DNA of 32,223 nt from an uncultured Clostridia bacterium (GCA_947624225.1 CANQJF010000023.1:1-32223); one strand, 5' to 3'. Numbered from the stretch's first letter, positions 13,632 to 22,115 are shown. The notes: generated by a model not told the origin, from the sequence alone. Made by a program: numbers and translations.

Positions 13632-15164
13632 ATGGAACAAAAGAACTCTCTGCCCGAGACACCGCGGACAGAGGAACCCGGCGAAGAGGCCGCCTTGAAA
13701 GAGCCGCCCGTACACAGGGGATTTTGGGGGAAACTCGACAGATTTTTCGGGATCACCGCGTCCGGGTCGGACTTCAAGCGCGAGATGCTCGCCGGCTTGA
13801 CGTGCTTTATCACTGCGGTCTACATCCTCATGATCAATGCCGAGATGTTCGGCGCCGTGATCCCCGCCGGGAGCGCGGAGGAGGCCTACGGAGCCGCTTA
13901 CATCGCAACGGCCATGGGCGCCGTGGCGGGCACCATGCTCATGGCCTTTCTCGCACGCATGCCCCTCGCACAGGCGTCCGGCATGGGCATCAGCGCTTTC
14001 ATCGTCTACACGCTCATCCTCGGAGGGACGGGCCTCAGCTATGCGAACTGCCTCGTGTTCACCCTCTTCGACGGCATCATCTTTATTCTCCTCACGGTGA
14101 CGGGGCTCCGAAAGAAAATTTTCCGGGCCATTCCGGCGGGCATCCGCAACATCATCCCTGTCGGGATCGGGCTGTTCATCGCCTTTATCGGGATGCAGAA
14201 TGCCGGCATCATCGTGGCCGATGCGTTCACCCTCGTCTCTCTTGTCTCCTTTAACGTCTTTGGCAACAACACCTTTTTCAACATGGCGGGGGCAATCGTC
14301 GCACTGCTCGGTGTCATCGCCATCGCCGTCATGGAGAAGAAAAAGGTGAAAGGCGCCATACTCTGGGGACTGTTGGGGGCCGCCGCCCTCTACTATGCCC
14401 TGACGGGACTGGGCGCCGCATGCGGCTCGGTTGCGTGCAGGGCGTTCTATGAGGCGTTCTCCCTCTCGGATCCATTCTCGGCCTTTGCGGCATGGGGGAA
14501 GTACTCCGCCGGGACACTCTTCTCTGAGGGCTTCGATTTCTCTGCCTACCTCGCCATCGAGGGGCACAATGTGGGGACGCTCCTCGTCCTGCTCTTTTCC
14601 TCCGCGCTGGCGCTGGGCATGATCGCCATGTTCGATACCATCGGCACGCTCTATGCCACCTGTGAGAAAGCCGACCTGCTCGACGGCAGCGGCGCCCCCA
14701 TTCGCATGGAGAAGATGATGCTCTCGGACGCCATCGCCTCGTGCGCCGGGGCAATCGCGGGGACCTCCACCGTGACCACCCTCTCCGAGTCCTCCGCGGG
14801 CGTCGTTGCGGGAGGAAAGACGGGATTCACCGCCCTGACCGCGGGCGTTATGTTCCTCGTCGCCATGTTCCTCTCCCCGCTGGCCCGCCTCATCCCCCGC
14901 CCCGCGACAGCCGCCGCGCTCATTTGGGTGGGCGTGCTCATGATGTCCTCCGTCGTCAAGATCGATTGGACGGACCCCGCCCAAGCGGTCGTGGCATTTT
15001 TGACGTTCACCGTCATGCTGCTCGGCTACTCCATCTCCAAGGGCATCGGCGCGGGAATCCTCGCCTATCTCCTCATCATGATCTGCACGGGCAAGATCAA
15101 GCAGATCTCCGTTCCCACCTACATCCTCGGGGCGCTCTTCTTGCTCACGTTCCTCCTGACATAG
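13632..15164 (+). CDS. NCS2 family purine permease (AzgA/PbuG-like)
   Basis: This 510-residue membrane transporter has about 12-14 helices. The start of the core, FFGITASGSDFKREMLAGLTCF and ITAVYILMINAEMF, is typical of the AzgA branch of nucleobase permeases (PbuG, PbuO), which import hypoxanthine, guanine or adenine with protons. FDTIGTLYA and GTSTVTTLSESSAGVVAGG match the family's substrate and ion regions. A hydrophilic N-terminal tail of about 30 residues is longer than usual. ATG at 13632 has GGAGG six bases upstream. It is monocistronic, with a terminator 18 bp after the stop. The exact base cannot be decided; hpt elsewhere in the window could use imported hypoxanthine. Confidence 0.88.
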   Translation: MEQKNSLPETPRTEEPGEEAALKEPPVHRGFWGKLDRFFGITASGSDFKREMLAGLTCFITAVYILMINAEMFGAVIPAGSAEEAYGAAYIATAMGAVAGTMLMAFLARMPLAQASGMGISAFIVYTLILGGTGLSYANCLVFTLFDGIIFILLTVTGLRKKIFRAIPAGIRNIIPVGIGLFIAFIGMQNAGIIVADAFTLVSLVSFNVFGNNTFFNMAGAIVALLGVIAIAVMEKKKVKGAILWGLLGAAALYYALTGLGAACGSVACRAFYEAFSLSDPFSAFAAWGKYSAGTLFSEGFDFSAYLAIEGHNVGTLLVLLFSSALALGMIAMFDTIGTLYATCEKADLLDGSGAPIRMEKMMLSDAIASCAGAIAGTSTVTTLSESSAGVVAGGKTGFTALTAGVMFLVAMFLSPLARLIPRPATAAALIWVGVLMMSSVVKIDWTDPAQAVVAFLTFTVMLLGYSISKGIGAGILAYLLIMICTGKIKQISVPTYILGALFLLTFLLT

Positions 15165-15176
15165 CTTTTTTGCATG

Positions 15177-15213
15177 AAAAAAGCCCGACGGAACTCCCGT
15201 TGGGCATTTTTTG
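15177..15213. terminator. Bidirectional terminator between the permease and the EFR1 gene
   Basis: GCCCGACGG and CCGTTGGGC form a 9-bp stem (two G-T pairs in one strand) flanked by AAAAAA on the left and TTTTTT on the right. It can stop convergent transcription from both sides. Confidence 0.88.
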
Positions 15214-15216
15214 TTG

Positions 15217-15236
15217 TGCCCGCCTGTGCGGGCGCA
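15217..15236. other. Short GC hairpin
   Basis: GCCCGC, CTGT, GCGGGC lies between the terminator and the EFR1 stop codon. It has no U run and may protect the 3' end of the EFR1 message. Confidence 0.4.
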
Positions 15237-15242
15237 TCTTTT

Positions 15243-16106
15243 TTAAAGATCCTCTGTTCGGAGCGCCATGTCCTCCGTCTCGTGGAAGTAGCGGTTATAC
15301 ATCCCGTGCAGATAGCGGCAGGTCTCCTCGTCGGTGGACGGCTCGCCCGTAAAGGCATATTTTCCGTTGACGCGCCAGAGATTTAAGAGGGAGATGCGCA
15401 CGGCGTCCTGCGGGCAGGAAAAGGAGCAGCCCATGCAGCCCACGCAATGAATGCCGAATTTGGGACGGCCGTCTACCATGCGGATATTCCCGCACGGGCA
15501 AAGTTTGGCGCATGCACCGCACCCGATGCACTTGTCCTTGGCGACATGAAAGGTCTTGCCGATGAGGGGCATGGCGGGGTGTTCGATCCTGAGGACAAAT
15601 GCCGCCGAACGCCGCAACGGTCCCACCTTGCGGAGCTCCCCCTGCAAAGTGTCCACCGTGCGGATGTCCCGTTCGATGCGCAAGCATGCGGCCCGCCACA
15701 TGCGGGAGACCATGCCGTCGGAGTGACGGAAAATGATGTTATACGGCATCACATAGGTGAACTCGCCCTTGACCGAATATCCTTTCTTGGTCAGAATGCG
15801 GCGGGGCGTGATACCGGAGGCGTCGTTGAGTTTGGAGGGCTCGCCGGAGGTGCGCAAGAGGTAGACGGGCTTCTCCCCCGCGGGCAGCTCTTTCACAAAC
15901 GAAATGAGCGCCGTCGGGGCATTGAAAGCATGCACGGGATATCCCACGATCAGCACATCATACTGCCCTACCTCGGGCATGGGTGCCCCCTTTTTGATCA
16001 TGTAGAGTTCCGTAAGGTGCCCGAGCGAGGTGAGCCCCTCCGCAAAAGTTTGGGCAACGCGGCGGGTATTTCCCGTCCCCGAAAAGACAGCAAATAAAAC
16101 CTTCAT
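15243..16106 (-). CDS. EFR1-type flavodoxin/ferredoxin protein
   Basis: This 287-residue protein fuses a flavodoxin-like domain to a 2[4Fe-4S] ferredoxin. FSGTGNTRRVAQ (residues 8-19) is the FMN phosphate loop and VGYPVHAFNAPTAL a second FMN loop. The ferredoxin part has CIGCGACAKLCP and CVGCMGCSFSCP, eight Cys in two CxxCxxCxxxCP sets. The second set has CPQD after it, as in bacterial ferredoxins. EFR1 (EFR-type ferredoxin) proteins are common in anaerobes. Their partners are unknown but they should pass electrons between FMN and iron-sulfur clusters in the cytoplasm. Its ATG overlaps the stop of the epimerase gene (ATGA) with GGGAG upstream, so the two are translated together and may share a pathway. 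Confidence 0.9.
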   Translation of the reverse strand: MKVLFAVFSGTGNTRRVAQTFAEGLTSLGHLTELYMIKKGAPMPEVGQYDVLIVGYPVHAFNAPTALISFVKELPAGEKPVYLLRTSGEPSKLNDASGITPRRILTKKGYSVKGEFTYVMPYNIIFRHSDGMVSRMWRAACLRIERDIRTVDTLQGELRKVGPLRRSAAFVLRIEHPAMPLIGKTFHVAKDKCIGCGACAKLCPCGNIRMVDGRPKFGIHCVGCMGCSFSCPQDAVRISLLNLWRVNGKYAFTGEPSTDEETCRYLHGMYNRYFHETEDMALRTEDL

Positions 16107-17638
16107 TTCCGCTCCCTGATGACGGGCCTTTCTTCCTTGCCGTAATCGTATAAATAATCTTCGTCGCGCGAATGCGAATCATACCACACCTGTGCGACAA
16201 AGGGGCTGCTCTTTGCAATGCGGTCGAAGTCCCAGGGCGTCGGCATGTGGCAGACGGGGCACCAGTGCCCTCCTTTGAGGACGGTGTAGACGCTCGCTTC
16301 GAATGCGTGTCCGTCGTGGCAGCGCCACGTGATCTTCTTGTAGGGATCGCCGTCGTATCGGTCCGCAAGGCACTCCCCTCCGCGGAAAGCGGCCGCCGCC
16401 TGCAATTCCTCCAACGTGAGTTCGCCGAGCGGCTTCTTCTCGTCGTAACCGTGCGAGAGGAGAACGGCATTCTTGGGATCGCGCATCGCGTCGTAGTCGC
16501 CGAAGTCCCCTTTCGCCATGAGCTTGTAGTCTTTCCAATCGTGGGAGAGGGCCTCCGCCGCCTCCTGAGAACCGAAAGTTGCTATGACGCGCGCCGTGTC
16601 CCTGTCTTTCACCCAGCGGTAGGGCGAATTGGAGTGATTGCGCAGGCGACGGAAGAGGAAGAAGTCGATGAGGGGCGCGGGCACGAGCTTGCCGAGCGCA
16701 TAGATCTTGTGATGGCGCGCGATCTCTTTCCAATATTCGTGAACACCGTCCCGCTGATAGTGGAAGAGCGCTTCGAGCTCGCCGCCGTCGTAAAACCACA
16801 GGCCGTGGAAATTGCGCGTCGCCAGCCAATGCGGCTTGAAGAACTTCTCGGCCGAACCGCCGATGATGGCAAACCCGTCGTTGAAAGTGTCATAGCCCGT
16901 CTCCATGCCCTTGATCCCGGCGCCGATATTGTAGATCTTCTTCCAGAAGTCATCTATCTCGCCCACACTGTCGCGTTCGAGAATGCGCTTGATGAGATAG
17001 CCGCTGTCCCGCGCGCTCACCCATTCGAGGGGGGCGTTCAGTGCCGTGTGGAACATGAGACCGTCGGAGACGTTGTTCTTCATCATGTCGGGGTGCAGCA
17101 TGGCCGTCTGCCTGAGAACGGCCCAGCACGCGAGGTCGGCATCCAAACAATACCGCTCGCCGTAGAGCTTGTCCATGGCATAGCGGTCGAAAGGCGAGAC
17201 GACAAGGGGATCCCCCACCCGCCCGAATGGATGCTTCTCGTTGCGGTTGCCGTAAAGGGCGACGGTGGAGATGTGGATATATTTGGGTTGCGGCACGGCC
17301 GCCTTGACGGCATTGACCATGGCGACGGCGCCCCGTTTGTTGCACTCCTCGCTCGCGCGGTGGCTGGCGTCGGAAGCGGGCGGAATGACCGCTGCCATGT
17401 GAATGACATAGTCCATGCCCGCGACAAGCCTTGCACAGAGCAGTTCATCCGCCACCGTGCCGCGCAGGATCTCGATGCGGTCCCCGTATTGTTTTTGAAG
17501 TTTTTTGGCGATCTTGTCGTTGTGCTTTTTGGCGCTGAGTAGCACCCGCACCGACCCGACGTTTTCAAGCTCGAACGTCTGCCGCAGGGCCTCCCGCCCC
17601 ATCTGGCCGTTTACGCCCGTCATTGCGACCTTGATCAT
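16103..17638 (-). CDS. NAD-dependent epimerase/dehydratase-like protein with C-terminal zinc-binding segment
   Basis: In this 511-residue protein residues 1-300 look like an extended short-chain dehydrogenase/epimerase. TGVNGQMG is the nucleotide-binding Gly motif, HISTVALYG supplies the catalytic Ser/Thr, and YAMDK is the YxxxK motif. The substrate is unknown. The C-terminal part is not epimerase. Around residues 425-475 CLADRYDGD, WRCHDGHAFEASV and HWCPVCH look like a treble-clef zinc ribbon of the kind in DUF4379/PF14311 (assignment from memory). ATG at 17638 has GGGAGAAAG upstream and sits 58 nt after a consensus promoter. The frame's extension to 17776 is rejected since it includes the promoter. 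It is cotranscribed and overlaps with the EFR1 gene, suggesting a redox role. Confidence 0.8.
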   Translation of the reverse strand: MIKVAMTGVNGQMGREALRQTFELENVGSVRVLLSAKKHNDKIAKKLQKQYGDRIEILRGTVADELLCARLVAGMDYVIHMAAVIPPASDASHRASEECNKRGAVAMVNAVKAAVPQPKYIHISTVALYGNRNEKHPFGRVGDPLVVSPFDRYAMDKLYGERYCLDADLACWAVLRQTAMLHPDMMKNNVSDGLMFHTALNAPLEWVSARDSGYLIKRILERDSVGEIDDFWKKIYNIGAGIKGMETGYDTFNDGFAIIGGSAEKFFKPHWLATRNFHGLWFYDGGELEALFHYQRDGVHEYWKEIARHHKIYALGKLVPAPLIDFFLFRRLRNHSNSPYRWVKDRDTARVIATFGSQEAAEALSHDWKDYKLMAKGDFGDYDAMRDPKNAVLLSHGYDEKKPLGELTLEELQAAAAFRGGECLADRYDGDPYKKITWRCHDGHAFEASVYTVLKGGHWCPVCHMPTPWDFDRIAKSSPFVAQVWYDSHSRDEDYLYDYGKEERPVIRERK

Positions 17639-17670
17639 ACTCTTTCTCCCAATCTGTCGATTTTTCCCGA

Positions 17671-17707
17671 ATAATGGGGAATTCCGTCGTTTTATCTTCC
17701 CCATTAT
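17671..17707. promoter_or_regulatory. 11-bp inverted repeat over the start of the epimerase operon (possible operator)
   Basis: ATAATGGGGAA (17671-17681) and TTCCCCATTAT (17697-17707) are perfect inverted copies with 15 bases between. The right arm includes the -10 box, so most of it is not in the mRNA and the repeat would act as DNA. A dimeric regulator bound here would block initiation. Confidence 0.5.
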
Positions 17708-17731
17708 ACTTGATTTTTCACCGTCTGTCAA
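17703..17731 (-). promoter_or_regulatory. Perfect consensus promoter of the epimerase-EFR1 operon
   Basis: The minus strand has TTGACA (17731-17726), 17 bp, TATAAT (17708-17703), a full match to sigma-A boxes. Confidence 0.88.
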
Positions 17732-17774
17732 GGGTGTATCCCCATCCCGTAATGATTTTCCATGACAGAGCCGC

Positions 17775-17803
17775 AAAAAAATGCCGCCCCTTTTAAGGGC
17801 GGC
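17775..17803 (-). terminator. Intrinsic terminator of tex
   Basis: On the minus strand GCCGCCC pairs with GGGCGGC around a TTAAAAG loop, then ATTTTTTT. It is about 26 bp past the tex stop codon. Confidence 0.9.
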
Positions 17804-17828
17804 GATAGAGTTTTGGAGCGTTTATGTT

Positions 17829-20003
17829 TTATTCCTTGGGCTTTCTCATGGTGAGCGAGATGCGGTTCTTCTTCTCATCCACATCCACGACCCACACCGT
17901 CACGACATCCCCCACCGAGACGACCTCCGAGGGGTGACGGATGAATCTGTCCGAGATGCGTGAGATGTGGACGAGGCCGTCCTGGTGCACGCCGATATCC
18001 ACGAATGCGCCGAAGTCGATGACGTTGCGCACCGTGCCTTTCAATTCCATCCCGGGTTTCAAGTCCTTGATCCCGAGCACGTCCGTCCGAAGAACGGGCG
18101 CGGGGAGCTCATCGCGGGGGTCACGGCCGGGTTTCATGAGCTCGGCGGTCACGTCGTTCAGAGTGGGAACGCCCACGCCGCACTCAACGGCCAGTCTTGC
18201 CGTCCCGCCCTGTGCCTTGATGCGGTCGCGGATCCCCGTCAGTCTGCCCGCGCGGACATCCGCCTCCGTATATCCGCACAGCGCAAGCAGCCTCTCGGCC
18301 GCGGCATAGCTCTCGGGGTGCACGGCGGTGTTGTCGAGCACGTTCTTGCTCTCGGGCACGCGCAGGAAGCCTGCGCACTGCTCAAAGGCTTTCTCGCCGA
18401 GTTTGGGCACTTTCAAGAGTTGGCGGCGCGCCGTGAACATCCCGTTTTCCTCGCGGTATTTCACGATCCCCGCCGCAACGCCCGCATTCAGGCCGGACAC
18501 GCGCGAGAGAAGGGGCGCGGAAGCCGTGTTCACATCCACACCGACCGCGTTGACGCAGTCCTCCACGACGGCATCGAGCGCCTCCGAGAGCCGCTTCTCG
18601 GGCATGTCGTGCTGATATTGCCCCACGCCGATGGACTTCGGGTCGATCTTCACGAGCTCGGCGAGCGGGTCTTGCAGACGCCTTGCAATGGAGACGGCGG
18701 AGCGGAGATTGACGTCGAAATCGGGGAATTCCTTGGCCGCGAGCGGGGAGGCGGAATACACCGATGCACCCGCTTCGTTGACGATCACATAAGAAACGTC
18801 GGCACCATGTCCGAGAGAGGCGATGAGTTCCACGGTCATCTGCTCTGTCTCGCGGCTCGCCGTGCCGTTGCCGATGGCGATGTGGCGGACCTTGTGCTTC
18901 TTGATGAGTGCGGCGAGTTTGGCAATGCACTCCTGCTTCTGTTTTTCCCCATAGGTGGGATAGACGACGGCCGTATCGAGCACCTTGCCCGTTCCGTCGA
19001 CGACGGCCACCTTGCAGCCCATGCGATAGCCGGGGTCCAGCCCCATCGTGACAAAGCCCTTGACGGGCCGCTGCATGAGGAGGGGCCGAAGATTGAGCGC
19101 GAATTGCCCGATTGCCCCCTCCGAGGCGGAATCTGTCAGCATGGCGCGGATCTCGCGCTCCACCGAGGGGAAGATGAGGCGGTCGTAAGCGTCCTCGGCA
19201 GCCGCACGCACGAGGGGCGTGGAACGGCAAGGGGAGCCTTTCACCGCATACCGGCACACGACGTTAAGCGCCGCTTCGCGGTTCATGGAGATGTTGACCT
19301 TTAAGAACTCTTCCCGCTCGCCGCGGTTGATGGCAAGCACCTGGTGCCCCTGTATCTTGCATACGGGCGCGCAAAAGTTGTAATAATTGCGGTAGACGCT
19401 GTCCTCGGGATCTTTCTTGGCGGGGACGGAGACGACGTCTGCACATTGCACGAAGAGCGCTTTGAGGTGCTTGCGGATTGCGGCATCGTCGGAGATCCAC
19501 TCGGCAATGATGTCGCTTGCGCCCGCAAGGGCATCCCCGAAAGTGAGCACGCCTTTCTCGGGATCGATATATTTGCCCGCCTCGGCGACGGGGTCGGGGC
19601 AATCGTATGCCTGCGCATAGAGCACTGCCGCCAGCGATTCCAGCCCCTTTTCCTTTGCGACGGTGGCGCGGGTGCGGCGCTTTTGCTTGTAGGGGCGATA
19701 GAGGTCCTCGACCTCCGCGAGCGTCACCGCGCTCTCGATGGACTCCGAGAGCTCGGGCGTGAGTTTGCCCTGCCCCTCGATGGAGGTCTTTACTTCCTCC
19801 TTGCGCGTTTCGAGGTTGCGGAGATACCCCAGCCGGTCTGCCAAAACGCGGATGGTCTGGTCATCCATCGTGCCGTGCATCTCCTTTCGATAGCGTGCAA
19901 TAAAGGGCACGGTGTTGCCCTCATCGAGAAGTTTTATGACATTTTCCACGTGTTCTTCCCGTTTTCCAAGCTCGGCGGCGAGCGTTTTTACGATCGACAG
20001 CAT
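17829..20003 (-). CDS. tex: Tex, S1-domain RNA-binding transcription accessory protein
   Basis: This 724-residue protein shows the standard Tex order. The N-terminal region has VPFIARYRKEMHGTMDD and EVEDLYRPYKQKRRTRA. A YqgF-like domain (about 330-450) starts GLDPGYRMGCKVAVVD. Tandem helix-hairpin-helix motifs (about 490-600) include VGVDVNTASAPLLSRVSGL. An S1 domain at the end has GTVRNVIDFGAFVDIGVHQDG. Tex binds nucleic acids and helps transcription and RNA metabolism; it is the bacterial relative of Spt6. Length is typical. The start at 20003 has GGGAGGA. It is monocistronic, and its promoter faces the PRC-barrel gene. Confidence 0.96.
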   Translation of the reverse strand: MLSIVKTLAAELGKREEHVENVIKLLDEGNTVPFIARYRKEMHGTMDDQTIRVLADRLGYLRNLETRKEEVKTSIEGQGKLTPELSESIESAVTLAEVEDLYRPYKQKRRTRATVAKEKGLESLAAVLYAQAYDCPDPVAEAGKYIDPEKGVLTFGDALAGASDIIAEWISDDAAIRKHLKALFVQCADVVSVPAKKDPEDSVYRNYYNFCAPVCKIQGHQVLAINRGEREEFLKVNISMNREAALNVVCRYAVKGSPCRSTPLVRAAAEDAYDRLIFPSVEREIRAMLTDSASEGAIGQFALNLRPLLMQRPVKGFVTMGLDPGYRMGCKVAVVDGTGKVLDTAVVYPTYGEKQKQECIAKLAALIKKHKVRHIAIGNGTASRETEQMTVELIASLGHGADVSYVIVNEAGASVYSASPLAAKEFPDFDVNLRSAVSIARRLQDPLAELVKIDPKSIGVGQYQHDMPEKRLSEALDAVVEDCVNAVGVDVNTASAPLLSRVSGLNAGVAAGIVKYREENGMFTARRQLLKVPKLGEKAFEQCAGFLRVPESKNVLDNTAVHPESYAAAERLLALCGYTEADVRAGRLTGIRDRIKAQGGTARLAVECGVGVPTLNDVTAELMKPGRDPRDELPAPVLRTDVLGIKDLKPGMELKGTVRNVIDFGAFVDIGVHQDGLVHISRISDRFIRHPSEVVSVGDVVTVWVVDVDEKKNRISLTMRKPKE

Positions 20004-20042
20004 TTTCTATCCTCCCATGCGCCATTCATGACACCGAAGTAT

Positions 20043-20071
20043 ATTGTATCATGAATGAAGAATTTTGACAA
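20043..20071 (-). promoter_or_regulatory. Promoter of tex
   Basis: The minus strand has TTGTCA (20071-20066), 17 bp, TACAAT (20048-20043), with TGA making an extended -10. No equally good promoter was found for the divergent PRC gene, although TTGACA occurs at 20065 and 20088 on the plus strand. Confidence 0.65.
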
Positions 20072-20169
20072 GGGGTTGGAGGATATTTTGACAAAATCTC
20101 CCTTATTCCCGCAAAAGATAGAGCGCATCGCACGCCCCGCGGGGAATACCATAGGAAAAAGAGGTGCTT

Positions 20170-20946
20170 ATGCAAATTTCATCACTCATCGGAAAACCCG
20201 TGCTCTCACCGAGCGGGGAGGCCTACGGCTACATCACGGACGTAAGGCTCTCGCGCAACTTTCAAAAAATCGCCTGCCTCGTGATCGCCGACAGCGAGGA
20301 AGAGGAAACCTACCTGCCCATGCAGACGGTGCGCGCGGTCGCGGATGCGGTGATCGCGGGGAAAGCGCGCCTGAGCGAGCCCGCGGGCGTCCCCTCCCCC
20401 ATCGGCAAACGCGCCTACACGCTCAAAGGAGAAGAGCTCGGCTTTGTCAGCGACGTCACGCTCGGGGATGACCCCTATTTTATGATTTCGAAAGGCAATA
20501 CCACGGACATGGTACCCATCTCTCTCGTCTCCGTGATGGAATCGGTCATCGTCTATGAGAGCGAGGAGGAGCGCGCGCTCATGAAAAAAACCGTGCGGAC
20601 AAAGGCGACGGGAGCCGCGCAAAACCCCCGCGAAAGGTCCCAGACAAAGCGGGCAAAGCGGGAAGTTCCGCACCGCCCGGGGGAGGAGCCCGCCGTGGAC
20701 CTGCCCGACGTTCTCCCGCCGCTCAAAGAGCCCGACCCGACCGCTCCCGTCACCGAGCCGCCCGCGCCCAAGGGACTTTACGACCGCACCAACCTCCTCG
20801 GCCGATATGTGAAGAGGCCCGTCTATGACAATGCGGGCGCCCCCATTGCGTTGGAGGGTGAGCGCATCACGCCCGCCCTGCTCTCGAACGCCCGCCGCGC
20901 GGGAAAACTCCTCGCTTTGGCAGTGAACACCTTGACACAGTATTGA
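20170..20946 (+). CDS. PRC-barrel domain protein
   Basis: This 258-residue protein starts with two PRC-barrel units: LIGKPVLSPSGEAYGYITDV (about residues 6-25) and PIGKRAYTLKGEELGFVSDV (about 80-99), each followed by beta strands. A charged Pro-rich linker follows, then a third conserved-looking segment near the end: LLGRYVKRPVYDNAG, ERITPALLSNARRAGKL. PRC-barrel proteins (YlmC/YmxH type, RimM) bind RNA or protein partners; the cell role here is unknown. A GTG six bases upstream is possible, but ATG at 20170 matches the domain start. AGAGGTG precedes it closely. It is divergent from tex and appears monocistronic. Confidence 0.8.
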   Translation: MQISSLIGKPVLSPSGEAYGYITDVRLSRNFQKIACLVIADSEEEETYLPMQTVRAVADAVIAGKARLSEPAGVPSPIGKRAYTLKGEELGFVSDVTLGDDPYFMISKGNTTDMVPISLVSVMESVIVYESEEERALMKKTVRTKATGAAQNPRERSQTKRAKREVPHRPGEEPAVDLPDVLPPLKEPDPTAPVTEPPAPKGLYDRTNLLGRYVKRPVYDNAGAPIALEGERITPALLSNARRAGKLLALAVNTLTQY

Positions 20947-20964
20947 GCGGAACAATTTGTTCCG
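20946..20964 (+). other. Hairpin after the PRC-barrel gene
   Basis: GCGGAACAA and TTGTTCCGC form a near-perfect palindrome immediately after the stop. No U run follows, so termination by it is doubtful. Confidence 0.45.
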
Positions 20965-20970
20965 CCCAAC

Positions 20971-20999
20971 CGCCTTGTCGCCCCTGAAAGGGATCGACC
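20971..20999 (-). repeat. 29-bp dispersed repeat, copy 2
   Basis: This is the inverted match of 9082-9110. Confidence 0.6.
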
Positions 21000-21054
21000 C
21001 ATGCTTGGTCGCCACCCCACCCCCTTAGTCCCCCTCCCATGGAGGGGGGTCTCG

Positions 21055-21112
21055 CGCCCGAGGCTTCTATTGTAGACTAAGGGCGACACAAGGAGCGCAA
21101 GCGACGAAGTAG
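21055..21112 (-). repeat. Dispersed repeat shared with island A, copy 2
   Basis: Reverse-complement match to 9596-9653, with GGCTTCTATTGTAGACTAAG as core. Confidence 0.65.
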
Positions 21113-21117
21113 CCGAC

Positions 21118-21320
21118 TGTCATTTCGAGCCGAACAGGTTTGGCTTTCAACGAACTGCACATCTGCGAGAAATCTTATTACGTCCAAGCAAAGGCAGAGC
21201 GAATCATAAGGTAGAGATTTCTCCACTTCGGCTTCGCCTCCGTTACTTCGCGCCCGAGATGCCTCGACTTTCGCAACTTCGCCTTTGGCTCGTGCGCTGC
21301 TTTGCATCCTCGACATGACA
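21118..21320. repeat. Palindromic MITE-like repeat, copy 2
   Basis: The ends are TGTCATTTCGAG and CTCGACATGACA, an 11-of-12 inverted repeat. The left 110 bp match the right part of 6475-6597 inverted, including the AGAAATCT and GGTAGAGATTTCTC blocks. It is about 80 bp longer than copy 1, with an insertion near the right end. Confidence 0.65.
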
Positions 21321-21480
21321 GCGGGCGAAGTAACGCGGGGCTCTACCCGCGTGAGACAGCTCCCGCGGAGCGGGTGATGAGGCCACCTCATTCGTCACGG
21401 CTTCGCCGTGCCACCTTCCCCAAAGGGGAAGGCAAGGTCTCGACCATGCTTGATCGCAATAACGCCCACCAAACCTTAAT

Positions 21481-22065
21481 TCAGTGCAAATATTTTGCCG
21501 CGATCTTGAACATGGCGGCAAGACTTTCGTTGATGCGCACAAGTTCCTCCGGGGTGAGGGCGGCCCGATTCGCACTCTCCAAACTGTGCGCCAGCACGTC
21601 CACTTCCAGCCGGTCCCCCGCCGTAAGCGGGGCGCGGCGAAGCCGTTGCAGATACTCCTCCGCGTGCACCATGTCCAAATTGCACTGCGAAATGGGGATG
21701 TAGACGGGCGCTTCAACGGCGGCGCTTTCGAGGCGCGCCGTGTATGCGGACGCATCGGCGGGCTGAGGCGCATGCGTCTCGCGCTGTCTTACGGGCACGG
21801 CCGCGGGCACCAAGTTGAGGACAAGACGCGCCACGGCCCCGACGAACGCGCAAAGGCCCGTAAACACGAGATCTGCCATTGCGCCCCGTCCCGCGCCGAG
21901 CATTGCCGCGAGCGCGATCAGTGCAAAGGATACATACGGATACGCCCGCCTGCCGCCAAACAGCGCCGTGGCGAGCGTGTAGAGGACGAGGGCGGACGGG
22001 ACCGCCAAGAGCGCCCAGTCCGGAATGGCGCCGAAAGCGCTTACGACATCATGAAAAAAAGACAT
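21481..22065 (-). CDS. Small membrane protein of unknown function
   Basis: This 194-residue protein has three hydrophobic segments in its first half (about 15-34, 42-59, 62-86) and a soluble, helical C-terminal half with many Leu and charged residues (YLQRLRRAPLTAGDRLEVDVL). I do not recognise the family. The start at 22065 has GGGAG eight bases upstream, but that site is within the 3' arm of an 8-bp hairpin (22072-22115), so translation may be held back. It lies 81 bp after addA on the same strand and is probably the third gene of the addBA operon. It ends at the border of a repeat island. Confidence 0.7.
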   Translation of the reverse strand: MSFFHDVVSAFGAIPDWALLAVPSALVLYTLATALFGGRRAYPYVSFALIALAAMLGAGRGAMADLVFTGLCAFVGAVARLVLNLVPAAVPVRQRETHAPQPADASAYTARLESAAVEAPVYIPISQCNLDMVHAEEYLQRLRRAPLTAGDRLEVDVLAHSLESANRAALTPEELVRINESLAAMFKIAAKYLH

Positions 22066-22071
22066 AAAATA

Positions 22072-22115
22072 CTCCCACGTAAGGATTGCCGGAAAAGCCG
22101 TCCGAAGCGTGGGAG
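22072..22115 (-). promoter_or_regulatory. Hairpin that hides the ribosome binding site of the downstream gene
   Basis: In the minus-strand transcript CTCCCACG pairs perfectly with CGTGGGAG, and the second arm contains the GGGAG ribosome binding site. The loop has an extra CGGA/TCCG pair. This is the layout of a translational switch. Confidence 0.5.

Larger units (their letters stand above)
20947..21480. repeat. Repeat-rich non-coding island B
   Basis: The gap between the PRC gene and the next gene holds only repeats: the 29-bp block at 20971-20999, a GC palindrome (about 21029-21048), the block at 21055-21112, the MITE-like element at 21118-21320, and a block at about 21355-21440 with GTCACGGCTTCGCCGTGCC and CCTTCCCC/GGGGAAGG hairpins. 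That last type resembles dispersed repeats seen widely in Clostridial genomes. No gene is supported. Confidence 0.65.

Noticed and set aside
13605-14984. 459-codon minus-strand frame opposite the permease gene
   Set aside because: Charged, low-complexity translation and a well-supported transporter on the other strand.
16172-17542. 456-codon plus-strand frame opposite the epimerase gene
   Set aside because: No known domain and no start signal; the epimerase motifs are on the other strand.
17967-19304. 445-codon plus-strand frame opposite tex
   Set aside because: Shadow frame from GC-rich codon use; tex is complete.
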